Assembly: GCA_947476855.1 (NCBI GenBank)
Contig: CANJSR010000029.1
Coordinates: 1 to 19,557, forward strand
DNA: 19,557 nt
Source of the DNA: Acetobacteraceae bacterium
GTDB lineage: Bacteria; Pseudomonadota; Alphaproteobacteria; Acetobacterales; Acetobacteraceae
Reading direction: 5' to 3'
Part shown: in pieces, positions 8,168 through 16,094 of the stretch
Position numbering within the stretch: position 1 is the stretch's first letter
Layout of the letters: every line of letters begins with the position of its first letter
Program-made: the position numbers and the translations under genes
The notes under the pieces: model-generated
Databases searched by the model: none
The model's input: only the letters and a program-made list of their open reading frames with translations
What the model was told of the DNA's origin: nothing

Positions 8168-8967
8168 CCAGGACAGTGGCGATCGCGGGTCTGGGAGCCA
8201 TCGGCCTGCCGCTGGCGCGCGCGCTGGACAACGGCGTGGACGGTCTGCGGCTGGTGGCGGTCTCGGCACGCGACCAGGCCAAGGCGGCGGCCAATCTGGT
8301 CACCTTCCGCGCACCGCCCGCTTTGGTGGAACTGCCTGAACTCGCCGAGGCCGATATCGTGGTGGAAGCCGCGCCCGCCTCGGTGTTCGAGCGGATCGCC
8401 GTGCCGGCGCTGGAGGCGGGGCGGGTGTTCATCCCATCCTCCGTCGGGGCCCTGCTGCCGCGGATGCATCTGGTGCGCCTTGCCCGTCAGAGCGGGGCGC
8501 GCATCATCATCCCCACCGGCGCCCTGCTGGGCCTGGACGCGGTAAGGGCGGCGGCGGAAGGCCCGGTCGACAGTGTGTCGATCGAGACGCGGAAGCCGCT
8601 GAACGGCCTGGCCGGCGCGCCGTATCTGGAAAAGCACGGGATCGACGTGATGGCGATGACCGAGCCGACCGTCGTGTTCGAGGGCAACGCCTTCGATGCC
8701 GCCGTCGGTTTCCCCGCCAATGTGAACGTCGCGGCGGCGCTGGCTCTGGCCGGCATCGGCCCGGCGCGGACCCGGGTGAAGATCTGGGCGGACCCGACCG
8801 TCACCCGCAACATCCACACGATCCGGGTGGAAGCCGCGGCCGCGCGCTTCACCATGACGATCGAGAACGTACCCAGCGAGGAGAACCCGAAGACCGGCAA
8901 GCTGACTGCTCTGTCCGTGCTGGCATGCCTGCGCGGGCTGGTATCGTCCTTGAAGGTTGGAAGCTGA
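8164..8967 (+). CDS. nadX: L-aspartate dehydrogenase
   Basis: The enzyme oxidises L-aspartate to iminoaspartate with NAD(P)+, the entry to quinolinate and NAD synthesis in organisms using it in place of aspartate oxidase NadB. The 267 residues start with a Rossmann fold (VAIAGLGAIGLPLARAL). The C-terminal domain shows the family signature: GFPANVNVAAALALAGIGP, KIWADP, TRNIHTI with the catalytic-type H218, and ENVPSEENPKTGKLTALSV. The ATG at 8164 overlaps the mobA stop, and its own TGA shares one base with the zwf ATG. No nadA or nadC is visible in the window, so the NAD role is taken from the family. Confidence 0.9.
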   Translation: MTRTVAIAGLGAIGLPLARALDNGVDGLRLVAVSARDQAKAAANLVTFRAPPALVELPELAEADIVVEAAPASVFERIAVPALEAGRVFIPSSVGALLPRMHLVRLARQSGARIIIPTGALLGLDAVRAAAEGPVDSVSIETRKPLNGLAGAPYLEKHGIDVMAMTEPTVVFEGNAFDAAVGFPANVNVAAALALAGIGPARTRVKIWADPTVTRNIHTIRVEAAAARFTMTIENVPSEENPKTGKLTALSVLACLRGLVSSLKVGS

Positions 8968-10442
8968 TGACCCGCGCCACGCCGGTCGGGCTGTTCGACT
9001 GTGTGGTGTTCGGCGCGACCGGTGACCTGACGCTGCGGAAGCTGTTGCCGGCGCTGTATTACCGGTTCCGGGACGGGCAGGTGCCCGACGGGGCGCGGAT
9101 CATCGGCGTCGCCCGGTCCGCCCTGTCGGACGATGACTACCGCCAGCGCGCCTCGGCCGCGCTGGAGCAGCACGTGGCCCCCAACGACCTGGACCGGGCG
9201 GTGCTGGAGCGGTTCCTGGCCGGCGTGTCCTATGTCTCCCTGGACGTCACCGACGCGGCGGCTGACTGGACGCGGCTGGGCTCCCGGCTCGATCCCGATC
9301 GGGTACGGGTGTTCTACCTCGCGACCTCCCCCGACCTTTATGGCCCGGTCAGCCGAGCGCTTGGGGCGGCAGGGTTGGTGGGGGACAAGGCGCGGGTGGT
9401 GCTGGAAAAACCGATCGGCCGCGACCTGGCCTCGGCACGGGCGATCATCCGGGACGTGTCGGAGGTGTTTGCCGAATCCCAGACCTTCCGCATCGACCAT
9501 TTCCTGGGCAAGGAAACGGTGCAGAACCTGATGGCGCTGCGCTTCGCGAACACGATTTTTGAGCGTGTCTGGACCTCGGACGTCATCGACCATGTTCAGA
9601 TCACGGTGGCCGAGACGGTGGGGCTGGAGGGGCGCGCGGGATATTACGATGGCTCGGGCGCGATGCGGGACATGCTGCAGAACCACATGCTGCAGTTGCT
9701 GTGCCTGATTGCGATGGAGCCGCCGGTGTCGCTGGACGCCGACCGGGTGCGGGATGAGAAGCTGAAGGTGCTGCGGGCGCTGAAGCCGATGGCCCCGCAT
9801 GAGGTCGTGTCGCAGACGGTGCGCGGGCAGTACACGGCGGGCGCGATCGATGGAAAGCCGGTGCCTGGCTACCAGACCGACCTGGGCCACCAGGAGGCCA
9901 GCACGACCGAGACCTTCGTCGCGCTGAAGGCCGAGGTGATGACCTGGCGCTGGGCCAATGTCCCGTTCTACCTGAGGACCGGGAAGCGGCTGCCGAACAA
10001 GGTTTCGGAGATCGTGATCCAGTTCAAGGGGCAGCCGTTCTCGATCTTCCCTTCCGAAGCGGGTGAGCGGCTGCCGAACCGCCTGGTGATCCGGTTGCAG
10101 CCCGAGGAGGGGATGCGGTTGGAGATGATGACCAAGGACCCGGGCGCGGATGGGATGCATCTATCGCCGACCGGGTTGGACATCCGGTTCGACACCGCAT
10201 TCGGGCTGCGCTTCCCAGATGCGTATGAACGTCTGCTGATGGACGCGGTGCGGGGCAACCCGACGCTGTTCATGCGCCATGATGAGGTTGAGGCAGCCTG
10301 GGCCTGGGTCGAACCGATCCTGGAAAGCTGGGCGACCCGACCGGAGCCTCCGCGTGCCTATCCAGCGGGAAGCTGGGGGCCGACGGCGTCGATTGCACTG
10401 ATCGAGCGGGATGGGCGGTCCTGGTACGAGGATGGACGGTAG
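8967..10442 (+). CDS. zwf: Glucose-6-phosphate 1-dehydrogenase
   Basis: Zwf oxidises glucose 6-phosphate to 6-phosphogluconolactone with NADP+, feeding the oxidative pentose phosphate or Entner-Doudoroff route and supplying NADPH. The 491-residue length is normal. The N-terminal VVFGATGDLTLRKLLPALYYR is the coenzyme-binding motif, and RIDHFLGKE (175-183) holds the substrate-binding and catalytic H178. The C-terminal domain ends with the usual WVEPILESW and YPAGSWGP blocks. The ATG at 8967 overlaps the nadX stop (TGATG), with AAGG shortly before. No pgl or edd follows; the operon ends at C/G-rich repeats facing the convergent pqi operon. Confidence 0.96.
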   Translation: MTRATPVGLFDCVVFGATGDLTLRKLLPALYYRFRDGQVPDGARIIGVARSALSDDDYRQRASAALEQHVAPNDLDRAVLERFLAGVSYVSLDVTDAAADWTRLGSRLDPDRVRVFYLATSPDLYGPVSRALGAAGLVGDKARVVLEKPIGRDLASARAIIRDVSEVFAESQTFRIDHFLGKETVQNLMALRFANTIFERVWTSDVIDHVQITVAETVGLEGRAGYYDGSGAMRDMLQNHMLQLLCLIAMEPPVSLDADRVRDEKLKVLRALKPMAPHEVVSQTVRGQYTAGAIDGKPVPGYQTDLGHQEASTTETFVALKAEVMTWRWANVPFYLRTGKRLPNKVSEIVIQFKGQPFSIFPSEAGERLPNRLVIRLQPEEGMRLEMMTKDPGADGMHLSPTGLDIRFDTAFGLRFPDAYERLLMDAVRGNPTLFMRHDEVEAAWAWVEPILESWATRPEPPRAYPAGSWGPTASIALIERDGRSWYEDGR

Positions 10443-10550
10443 CGGCAGGCCGGGTTGCCGCGAGGCACGGCGCAGCGGGACCGAAGGTCAGGGCAAGCTG
10501 GGCCGCAGGCCTGGGCAAGCTGGTCGTAGAGAGGCAGGGACCCCAGCACC

Positions 10551-10680
10551 ACGCCCCCTCCCCCCTTGAGGGGGAGGGTTGGGGTGGGGGGTCTCGCGGC
10601 ACGAGGCTGGGGTGTGGCTACCCCTCCCCCCATCCTCGGTCCGCTTCGCGGCCCAAGCCCTCAAGGGGAGGGGGGGCGTT
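10551..10680. repeat. C/G-rich inverted repeats between convergent operons
   Basis: The intergenic stretch 10443-10743 has no credible gene. At 10556-10578 a 9-bp perfect stem (CCCCTCCCC-type against GGGGAGGGG-type) closes a five-base loop. The arm at 10551-10572 (ACGCCCCCTC...TTGAGGG) recurs inverted at 10658-10680 (CCCTCAAGGGG...GCGT). A further C-rich block at 10621-10631 can also pair with the right arm. The position between the ends of zwf and pqiC suggests bidirectional termination. No T tract follows the stems. Confidence 0.6.
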
Positions 10681-10743
10681 GTTGATCCGTCAGTGCCCCG
10701 GAGCCAAAACCGACCCCACTCCCCAAACCTGGTGAAACCCCCG

Positions 10744-11322
10744 TCAGCTCCCCCCCAGCATCCCCGCCACCTGGTCCGCCAACTGTCCGACCGCCTCGCT
10801 CATGGCAGCCACCAGGGACGGCGTCCCGGACCCGCCCGGGGTGACCTGGATCGTGATCGTGCGCGCCGTCGTCTCCCGCCGTGTGACCGAGACCTGGGCA
10901 ATCAGCATCACGGCCCCGTTCCGCGCCTGGTCCATCCGCTGGATATTGACCCCCAGCATCGCATCGGGCACCGCCGTCACCGCGCCGCTCTCGGCGAAGA
11001 TCGTCGTCCCGGGCAGGCGCTGCGTCAGGTTCTGCGACAGGATGCGGGACAGCATCGTGTCCAGCGGCTCCCCCCACCACTCATTGCCCAGCACATCCAG
11101 GCGGAAATCCTCGGAAGACCGCACGATCTGCGACCGCTCCAGATAGCGCGCCAGGCCGATCGTCCGCAGTTCGATCACCTTGGGCGCCCCGCGCCGCTCC
11201 GCGCCCGGCGTCGTCGCCAGCGTGTACAGCAACGGGTTGGGTGATGAGCAGGCGGCGGCGAACGAGGCCAGGGACAAGGACATCGCCGATCGACGGGAAA
11301 GAGAAAGGCGCATCGGGCTCAT
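10744..11322 (-). CDS. pqiC: PqiC-like outer-membrane lipoprotein
   Basis: PqiC-type (DUF330/YmbA) proteins are lipoproteins anchoring the PqiB tunnel to the outer membrane for lipid transport. The 192-residue protein has a signal sequence with a lipobox ending at C25 (FAAACSS). It then has LLYTL and the beta-rich body, with the internal NEWWGEPLDTMLSRILSQNL pattern of the ABC-type transport auxiliary lipoprotein family. A pair of arginines before the hydrophobic stretch (SRRSAM) leaves Tat export possible, though the full motif is absent. The start at 11322 overlaps the pqiB stop (ATGA); an internal ATG at 11313 is an alternative. It is the last gene of the pqi operon. Confidence 0.8.
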   Translation of the reverse strand: MSPMRLSLSRRSAMSLSLASFAAACSSPNPLLYTLATTPGAERRGAPKVIELRTIGLARYLERSQIVRSSEDFRLDVLGNEWWGEPLDTMLSRILSQNLTQRLPGTTIFAESGAVTAVPDAMLGVNIQRMDQARNGAVMLIAQVSVTRRETTARTITIQVTPGGSGTPSLVAAMSEAVGQLADQVAGMLGGS

Positions 11323-13001
11323 TGTCCTTGGCTGGTGCGGCCCCGGATCAGGGCCTCGGGGTGACGGGAAAGCAGGTCGGCCAGCACGCGGATCGACCGC
11401 GCCGCGTCGGCCAACTGCACCATCAGCCGGTTCGCGTCGCGGTTCAGTTGGGAATTGCTGCCATAGCCGGTCTCGATCGAGGCGATCAGCCTGTCGGTCC
11501 GCTTGATCGCATCATCCAGATGGGTGGCAATGGCCGGCAGCTTCTGCGCCACCGGCTCGATCCCACGGTTCAGGTTCTGGATGAACGACTGCGTGGACGC
11601 GAGCGCTGTTTTCAGCAGCGCCGCGACCTGCTTCAGGTCCGGGTCGTTCGCCAGCGCGTTGGTGCCCGCCAGCGTTTCATTCAGGTTGCGCCCGATCGCC
11701 TCGAACGGGATGCCGGCCAGCTTGTCCATCAGCCCGGATGCGGAGGCCATCAGGTCGCCGCCGCTTTCCAGCACTGGAACCGCCAGCATGTCGTGCCGGA
11801 CAGCCAGCTTCGCCGGCGGCGAATCCGGGAACAGGTCGAAGGTCAGGACCTTGGAGCCGGTGAGCAGGCTGCCGGAGTCCAATTTAACCCGCAGGCCGCG
11901 ATGGATCAGGCCGGACAGCCGCCCCTCGATATCCATCTCCTCCTGCAACACCATCCGGCTGATACGGCTCGGCTCGATAAAGAACCGCGCCACGGCGACC
12001 ACCGAGTCCTGTCCGGCGTCGTATTCCAGGTTGACTGCGTCGACCTCTCCGACCTTCAGGCCGCGCATCCGCACCTCCGCACCCTTGGCCAGACCGGCGA
12101 CGGAGCCGCGGAACACGGCCAGCAGCGGCGGGCTGCGGAGGTACAGCGCAGCGTCGGCGGCGTCCTTGTTGGGATGCAGCGTGAATTCCTGTCGCGGCGG
12201 GCTGCGGCCGGCGGCGGCGCCCTCGGGCGGGGTGTCGAAGGCGATGCCGCCCAGGACCAACGCGCGGATGGATTCCAACTGCACCTGGATGCCCTGCGCG
12301 CCCAGTTCCACCGAAATGCCGGATGCGTTCCAGAACCGTGTCGTGTCGCGCACGTATTGGTCGAAGGGCGCTCGGACGAAGGCGTGGATCTCGACGCTCT
12401 CGGCCATTTCGGCGACATCCCAGCCCAGGACTTCTCCCACCTGCTGGTCGCGGAAGAAGATCGGGGAACCGAGGCTGAGGGAGCCGAGCCGCTTGGTCTT
12501 CAGCCGGTATTCGGTGCCGGGCACGTCCGCCTGCAGGACCGGCGGGTCTTCCAGCCCGGTGAACTCCCTCTGCGATGGCGCTTCGTCGGGCGAGGGCCGC
12601 AGCTCGATATAGGCCCCCGACAGGATCGTCTCCAACCCCGACACCGACCCGGCAAAGAAGCGTGGCTTGACCACCCAGAACCGGGTCTTCTCGGTCAGCA
12701 GCGGTGTCGCTTCCTTGTTCATGCGGATGGTCACGATGACGCGATTGAGCTTGGGCGACAGCGCCACCCGCTCCACCGTGCCCATCTCGACATCCTTGTG
12801 GCGGACCTTGGACTGGTTCGCGACCAGCCCCTCGGCCGTCTGGAAGCTGATCGTGATCTGCGGGCCGCGGTCGTCCAGCGTGTGCCAGACCAGCCAGGCG
12901 CCGAGCAGTGCGGTCACGAGGGGGATGGCCCAGATGATGGAGAGGCGGCGGCGGCGGTGGCCGCGGGCATGCACGACGGCGGCGGGTGGGTGGTCACTCA
13001 T
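11319..13001 (-). CDS. pqiB: MCE-domain intermembrane transport protein PqiB
   Basis: PqiB proteins form a hexameric periplasmic tunnel of stacked MCE domains that carries lipids between inner and outer membranes. This 560-residue protein has one N-terminal membrane anchor (about 20-39) after a basic HRRRR stretch. Three MCE-type repeats follow (roughly 45-140, 160-240 and 280-385), visible from recurring G.V..I....D patterns such as KVRHKDVEMGTVERVAL and EVRMRGLKVGEVDAVNL. A helical, coiled-coil-prone C terminus ends it, as in E. coli PqiB (about 546 residues). The ATG at 13001 overlaps the pqiA stop (ATGA); the in-frame start 12 codons upstream would lie inside pqiA. Both neighbours are overlapped, so translation is probably coupled. 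Confidence 0.9.
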   Translation of the reverse strand: MSDHPPAAVVHARGHRRRRLSIIWAIPLVTALLGAWLVWHTLDDRGPQITISFQTAEGLVANQSKVRHKDVEMGTVERVALSPKLNRVIVTIRMNKEATPLLTEKTRFWVVKPRFFAGSVSGLETILSGAYIELRPSPDEAPSQREFTGLEDPPVLQADVPGTEYRLKTKRLGSLSLGSPIFFRDQQVGEVLGWDVAEMAESVEIHAFVRAPFDQYVRDTTRFWNASGISVELGAQGIQVQLESIRALVLGGIAFDTPPEGAAAGRSPPRQEFTLHPNKDAADAALYLRSPPLLAVFRGSVAGLAKGAEVRMRGLKVGEVDAVNLEYDAGQDSVVAVARFFIEPSRISRMVLQEEMDIEGRLSGLIHRGLRVKLDSGSLLTGSKVLTFDLFPDSPPAKLAVRHDMLAVPVLESGGDLMASASGLMDKLAGIPFEAIGRNLNETLAGTNALANDPDLKQVAALLKTALASTQSFIQNLNRGIEPVAQKLPAIATHLDDAIKRTDRLIASIETGYGSNSQLNRDANRLMVQLADAARSIRVLADLLSRHPEALIRGRTSQGQ

Positions 13002-14296
13002 GCGTCGGTTTCCGCCTTCGTTTCCGCCGCGTCCCACATCAGGCGCGGATCAAAGCACTCGGCCGCGAACATGGTCAGGATGACGACCGCCGCGAAGGCG
13101 GTGGCGCCGTGCCCGGGCGCGATCGAGGTGATGGCCCCGAACTGCACCAGGGCCACCAGCAGGGAGACCATGAACACGTCGATCATCGACCACCGGCCGA
13201 CGAATTCCACGATACGATACAGCACCGTACGCTCCTTCAGGCCCCAGGTCGCCCCGGCCTGGGTGCTGAACAGCAGCAACGCCAGGCAGACAATCTTCAG
13301 GATCGGTACGACGACGCTGGCGACGAAGACCAGCAGCGCCAGCGGCCACATCCCCGCCAGCACGAGCTCATGCACCCCGCCCACAATGGTGCTGGGCTGC
13401 GACGAGCCGAGCTGGTTGATGATCAGGACAGGATAAAGGTTGGCGGGGATATACAGGATGACGGCGGCGATCAGCAGCGCCCAGGCCCGGGCGATGGAGT
13501 GGGTCTTGCGGTGATGCAGCCGGAAGCCGCAGCGCGGGCAATGAGCCCCGTCCCGGCCGCGGCTAACCAGGCCGCAGGTGTGGCAGCCGATCCGTGTGAG
13601 CGTGGCGCCCAAAATTCCCGCTGAACGCACCCGTTTGCGGCCGGGTCCAGGGGAACGGCCGATGGCCTCCCACACCGCGTGGTCGTCCACGACGGCGTCG
13701 GCGGCGACCATGGTCACCGTCAGCGCCCCCAGCGCAAAGAGCGCGGGACCCAGGTCGATATGGGCCATCGAGATCAGCTTCACGTAGGCGACGAACACGC
13801 CCAGCAGATAGATCTCGATCATGGACCAGGGGCGCAGATGCTCGACGATGGCGTAGACGCCCTTGGTCCAGGCGGGCGGGGTCAGCATCCGCAGGGCCAG
13901 CAGCACGGCGATCATGCCCAAGACCCGGGCGAGCGGGATGGCCACGGTCGTGATGACGACCACGATGGCCAGGGCCTTCATGCCGTACCGCTCCAGCCCC
14001 AGCGGGCCGCTGAACAGGGAAGCCGCGGTGTGCTGACCGGTGCTGGAGAGCGACATGAGGGTCATGGAGGAGGCGAGGCCGAACAGGATCAGCCCGGTCA
14101 GGCTCAGGGCGAGCGGGAGGCCGAACGGGTCCACCCGCGTGGCGCGGAGGACGGCGTCGCAGCGCAAGCAGGTGGCGCGGTCGCCCGGCGCCAGGGCCGG
14201 GACGTGCTGGACCTTGCCGCAGTCGCGACACTCGATCAGGTGCGGCTGGGTATGCGCGACGGCGTGTGCCGTGGCGGTGGAGGAAGCGAGGGCCAT
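12998..14296 (-). CDS. pqiA: Paraquat-inducible protein A family membrane protein PqiA
   Basis: PqiA is the inner-membrane partner of PqiB in MCE lipid transport. The 432 residues contain two copies of the PqiA unit. Each begins with a zinc-ribbon-like cysteine set (C23-x2-C26 and C43-x2-C46; later CHTCG...CPRCG), followed by about four membrane spans. Repeated motifs WSMIEIYLLGVFVAYVKL and WSMIDVFMVSLLVALVQF mark the two halves. The ATG at 14296 has only a weak ribosome binding site, but no later Met precedes the first cysteine pair. It is the first gene of pqiA-pqiB-pqiC, divergent from tRNA-Thr. The name comes from E. coli induction by paraquat; induction here is not shown. Confidence 0.92.
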   Translation of the reverse strand: MALASSTATAHAVAHTQPHLIECRDCGKVQHVPALAPGDRATCLRCDAVLRATRVDPFGLPLALSLTGLILFGLASSMTLMSLSSTGQHTAASLFSGPLGLERYGMKALAIVVVITTVAIPLARVLGMIAVLLALRMLTPPAWTKGVYAIVEHLRPWSMIEIYLLGVFVAYVKLISMAHIDLGPALFALGALTVTMVAADAVVDDHAVWEAIGRSPGPGRKRVRSAGILGATLTRIGCHTCGLVSRGRDGAHCPRCGFRLHHRKTHSIARAWALLIAAVILYIPANLYPVLIINQLGSSQPSTIVGGVHELVLAGMWPLALLVFVASVVVPILKIVCLALLLFSTQAGATWGLKERTVLYRIVEFVGRWSMIDVFMVSLLVALVQFGAITSIAPGHGATAFAAVVILTMFAAECFDPRLMWDAAETKAETDA

Positions 14297-14401
14297 GATG
14301 CGGACAGGTCGCGGATGGGGTAGACACTATATCCGTCGGAAGCCTCGGAAGCCATTGGCGTCTGTCCGAACGGGATGATATCCGGGCCGCGCATCTGGCG
14401 G

Positions 14402-14430
14402 TTGCGGTGCGCGCGCTGGGGGCGTATATC
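14402..14430 (+). promoter_or_regulatory. Possible promoter for tRNA-Thr
   Basis: TTGCGG (14402-14407) and TATATC (14425-14430) are separated by 17 bp, placing a start about 14 bases before the tRNA. The match to the sigma-70 consensus is partial, so confidence is moderate to low. Confidence 0.4.
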
Positions 14431-14450
14431 GCCGCCGGCTGTCCTGGCAG

Positions 14451-14525
<75 letters not shown>

Positions 14526-14826
14526 GTTCCCATCTCCATCTTTCCGAATTTGGGGCCCTCCCTGGGGCACCTCGCCGGGGCTAGCGCAGTGGTTGCCGAT
14601 GGATTCCCATGGGCGGCTGATCCTTGCCGCCAGCGGTTCGGCCCGGATTTGTAAACGCGATCGGCCGGTAATTGGGTGGTTGTCAACGTCGCGGGCCTTG
14701 GGGCCGGTGATCTGTCACCGAGTCAACCTCTTCGGCGGTCAAACCGCTGGCTCGGAACCCAATTCATCCTCGCCTCGGCTCGATCGGTCGCCACTCAAGC
14801 TCCCGGTTGCATCGGGGGGTCCGGAG
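14526..14826. other. Gene-poor spacer after tRNA-Thr
   Basis: I see no credible gene, RNA or repeat in this stretch. The short reading frames that cross it have no recognisable motif and no ribosome binding site. It may be decayed mobile DNA, since it runs from the tRNA into a transposase remnant. Confidence 0.5.
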
Positions 14827-15300
14827 ATGGCGAACGAGTAATGGTTGACCGACGAAGCCTGGGCAAAGATCGAGCCGTCGATCCCGATGGGCCAGCGAGG
14901 CGTGAAGCCGGCGAACAACAGGCGTGTGATCAGCGGCGTCCTTCATGTCCTGATGTACGGGTGTCGCTGGCGTGACTGTCCCGCGGCAGCGCTGGCGGAA
15001 AAGGGGACTCGGTAGCAGGCGATCTGCCCTAGCCGAGGGGGGCGGACGACAAAAATCCACGCCGTGACAGACGCGGTCGGTCGTCTGATCGACTTCGCTC
15101 TAGGCGCCGGACCGGCAGGCGATATCAGGTTCGCGATCCCTCTGCTGAGCCGCCTGCCCGCGCCGGACCACCAGTTGGCCGACACCGCCTATGACGGTGA
15201 CGCCTTCAGGGCGTTCCTGATTGGGCGCGAAGCGGTCTACGACAAGCTCGCACGGAACTTCGCCGCTATCCTCATGTGGCAGACGGACTTGAATCCGGAG
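14827..15300 (+). pseudogene. Decayed IS5-family (IS1031-like) transposase remnant
   Basis: Conceptual translation in one frame from ATG 14827 gives MANE, a stop (TAA 14839-14841), then WLTDEAWAKIEPSIP, GQRGVKPANNRRVISG and LHVLMYGCRWRDCP. These are the N-terminal blocks of IS5/IS1031-type transposases. A second stop (TAG 15013) follows. SRGGRTTKIHAVTDAVGRL resumes around 15031 and LADTAYDGDAFRAFL around 15175. The text then jumps to the C-terminal block YDKLARNFAA near 15238. The whole catalytic middle and much of the C-terminal DDE region are missing through internal deletions. A full enzyme would be about 250 residues, so this is inactive. I could not define terminal inverted repeats. Confidence 0.8.
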
Positions 15301-15417
15301 CCTGGTCCCCTCCGAATGGAGGCCCCCGCCGGGACAAAAGTCGCTCGGAACCGGCAAGGGGGTTTCTGCCAGCGGGCTCAGCGCGGTTGCTGGAACACCC
15401 CCTTGTCATCTGGGAAA

Positions 15418-15446
15418 TTGTTCTATAGCGTACGCTCTAATATAGT
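15418..15446 (+). promoter_or_regulatory. Promoter of the tetR-GST-selenoprotein cassette with palindromic operator
   Basis: TTGTTC (15418-15423) and TATAGT (15441-15446) are spaced by exactly 17 bp. The spacer contains the perfect 10-bp palindrome AGCGTACGCT (15427-15436), set in CTATAGCGTACGCTCTA. TetR-family regulators often bind palindromes of this size and layout between the -35 and -10 boxes of their own promoter. Transcription would start near 15453, giving a very short leader before the tetR GTG at 15467. The regulator-operator match is inference from position and symmetry. Confidence 0.6.
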
Positions 15447-15466
15447 CCAGGCAGGATCGAACGGCC

Positions 15467-16078
15467 GTGCCCCGTCCCCGTGCATTCGACGAAGACACCG
15501 CGCTGGACGCCGCAATGCGCCGGTTCTGGGCGGATGGGTTTGCAGCCACGTCCGTGCGTGATCTCGGCGATGCCATGGGGCTCGGCCAGGCGAGCGTCTA
15601 CAACGCGTTCGGCGGCAAGCGGGCGCTGTTCACCCAGTGCCTCGATCGCTACCTGGACGCCAATATGCGCGCGCGCATCGCCCGTCTCGAAAGCTCGCTC
15701 CCGCCGCGGCAGGCGATCGAGACCTTTTTGAGAGAGATCGTCGAGCGCTCCCTGGAAAGTCGCCTGGGCTGCCTGCTGGCCAACGCGGCGCTGGAAGTGG
15801 CCCCGCACGACCCCGAGATCGCCAGCGTGGTGGCGGAACGCATGGCTGAACTGGAAGCGTTCTTCCGCCGATGCGTGACCGCCGGCCAGAAGGACGGAAG
15901 CATCCGGCGCAGTGTCGATCCCGCCGACACCGGTCGGCTGCTTCTGACCACCGTGATGGGCCTGCGCGTCCTGGCGCGCGGATTTCCGGATCGGACCATT
16001 CTTGAAGGCGCCGCCCGCCAGGCGCTCAGCGTGCTTGGCAAACCTCCCCGGCGGCGTGAGCCGCCTGCCTCCGCGTGA
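15467..16078 (+). CDS. TetR/AcrR family transcriptional regulator
   Basis: This 203-residue protein has the N-terminal TetR helix-turn-helix: FDEDTALDAAMRRFWADGF, then TSVRDLGDAMGLGQASVYNAFGGKRALF (about 7-56). A helical ligand-binding domain follows (about 75-190). It would repress its own promoter until a small ligand binds. The GTG at 15467 is preceded by CAGGA at a suitable distance, and the family similarity starts with PRPRAFDEDTAL directly after it. A gap of 16 bp separates it from the first glutathione transferase gene on the same strand, so it probably controls the cassette. The ligand is unknown. Confidence 0.9.
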   Translation: MPRPRAFDEDTALDAAMRRFWADGFAATSVRDLGDAMGLGQASVYNAFGGKRALFTQCLDRYLDANMRARIARLESSLPPRQAIETFLREIVERSLESRLGCLLANAALEVAPHDPEIASVVAERMAELEAFFRRCVTAGQKDGSIRRSVDPADTGRLLLTTVMGLRVLARGFPDRTILEGAARQALSVLGKPPRRREPPASA

Positions 16079-16094
16079 CAGGAAGGAATCCGGA

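Noticed and set aside
8487..10160. 557-codon minus-strand open frame
   Set aside because: Antisense to nadX and zwf, with a low-complexity Arg/His/Gln-rich translation and no family pattern.
11241..13436. 731-codon plus-strand open frame
   Set aside because: It is antisense to pqiB and parts of pqiA and pqiC, which have clear motifs; long shadow frames are expected at this GC content.
14300..14450. Short coding stretch before tRNA-Thr (LAVAVRALGAYIAAG-like translation)
   Set aside because: No start with a ribosome binding site and no family match; the segment is better explained as the divergent pqiA/tRNA promoter region.
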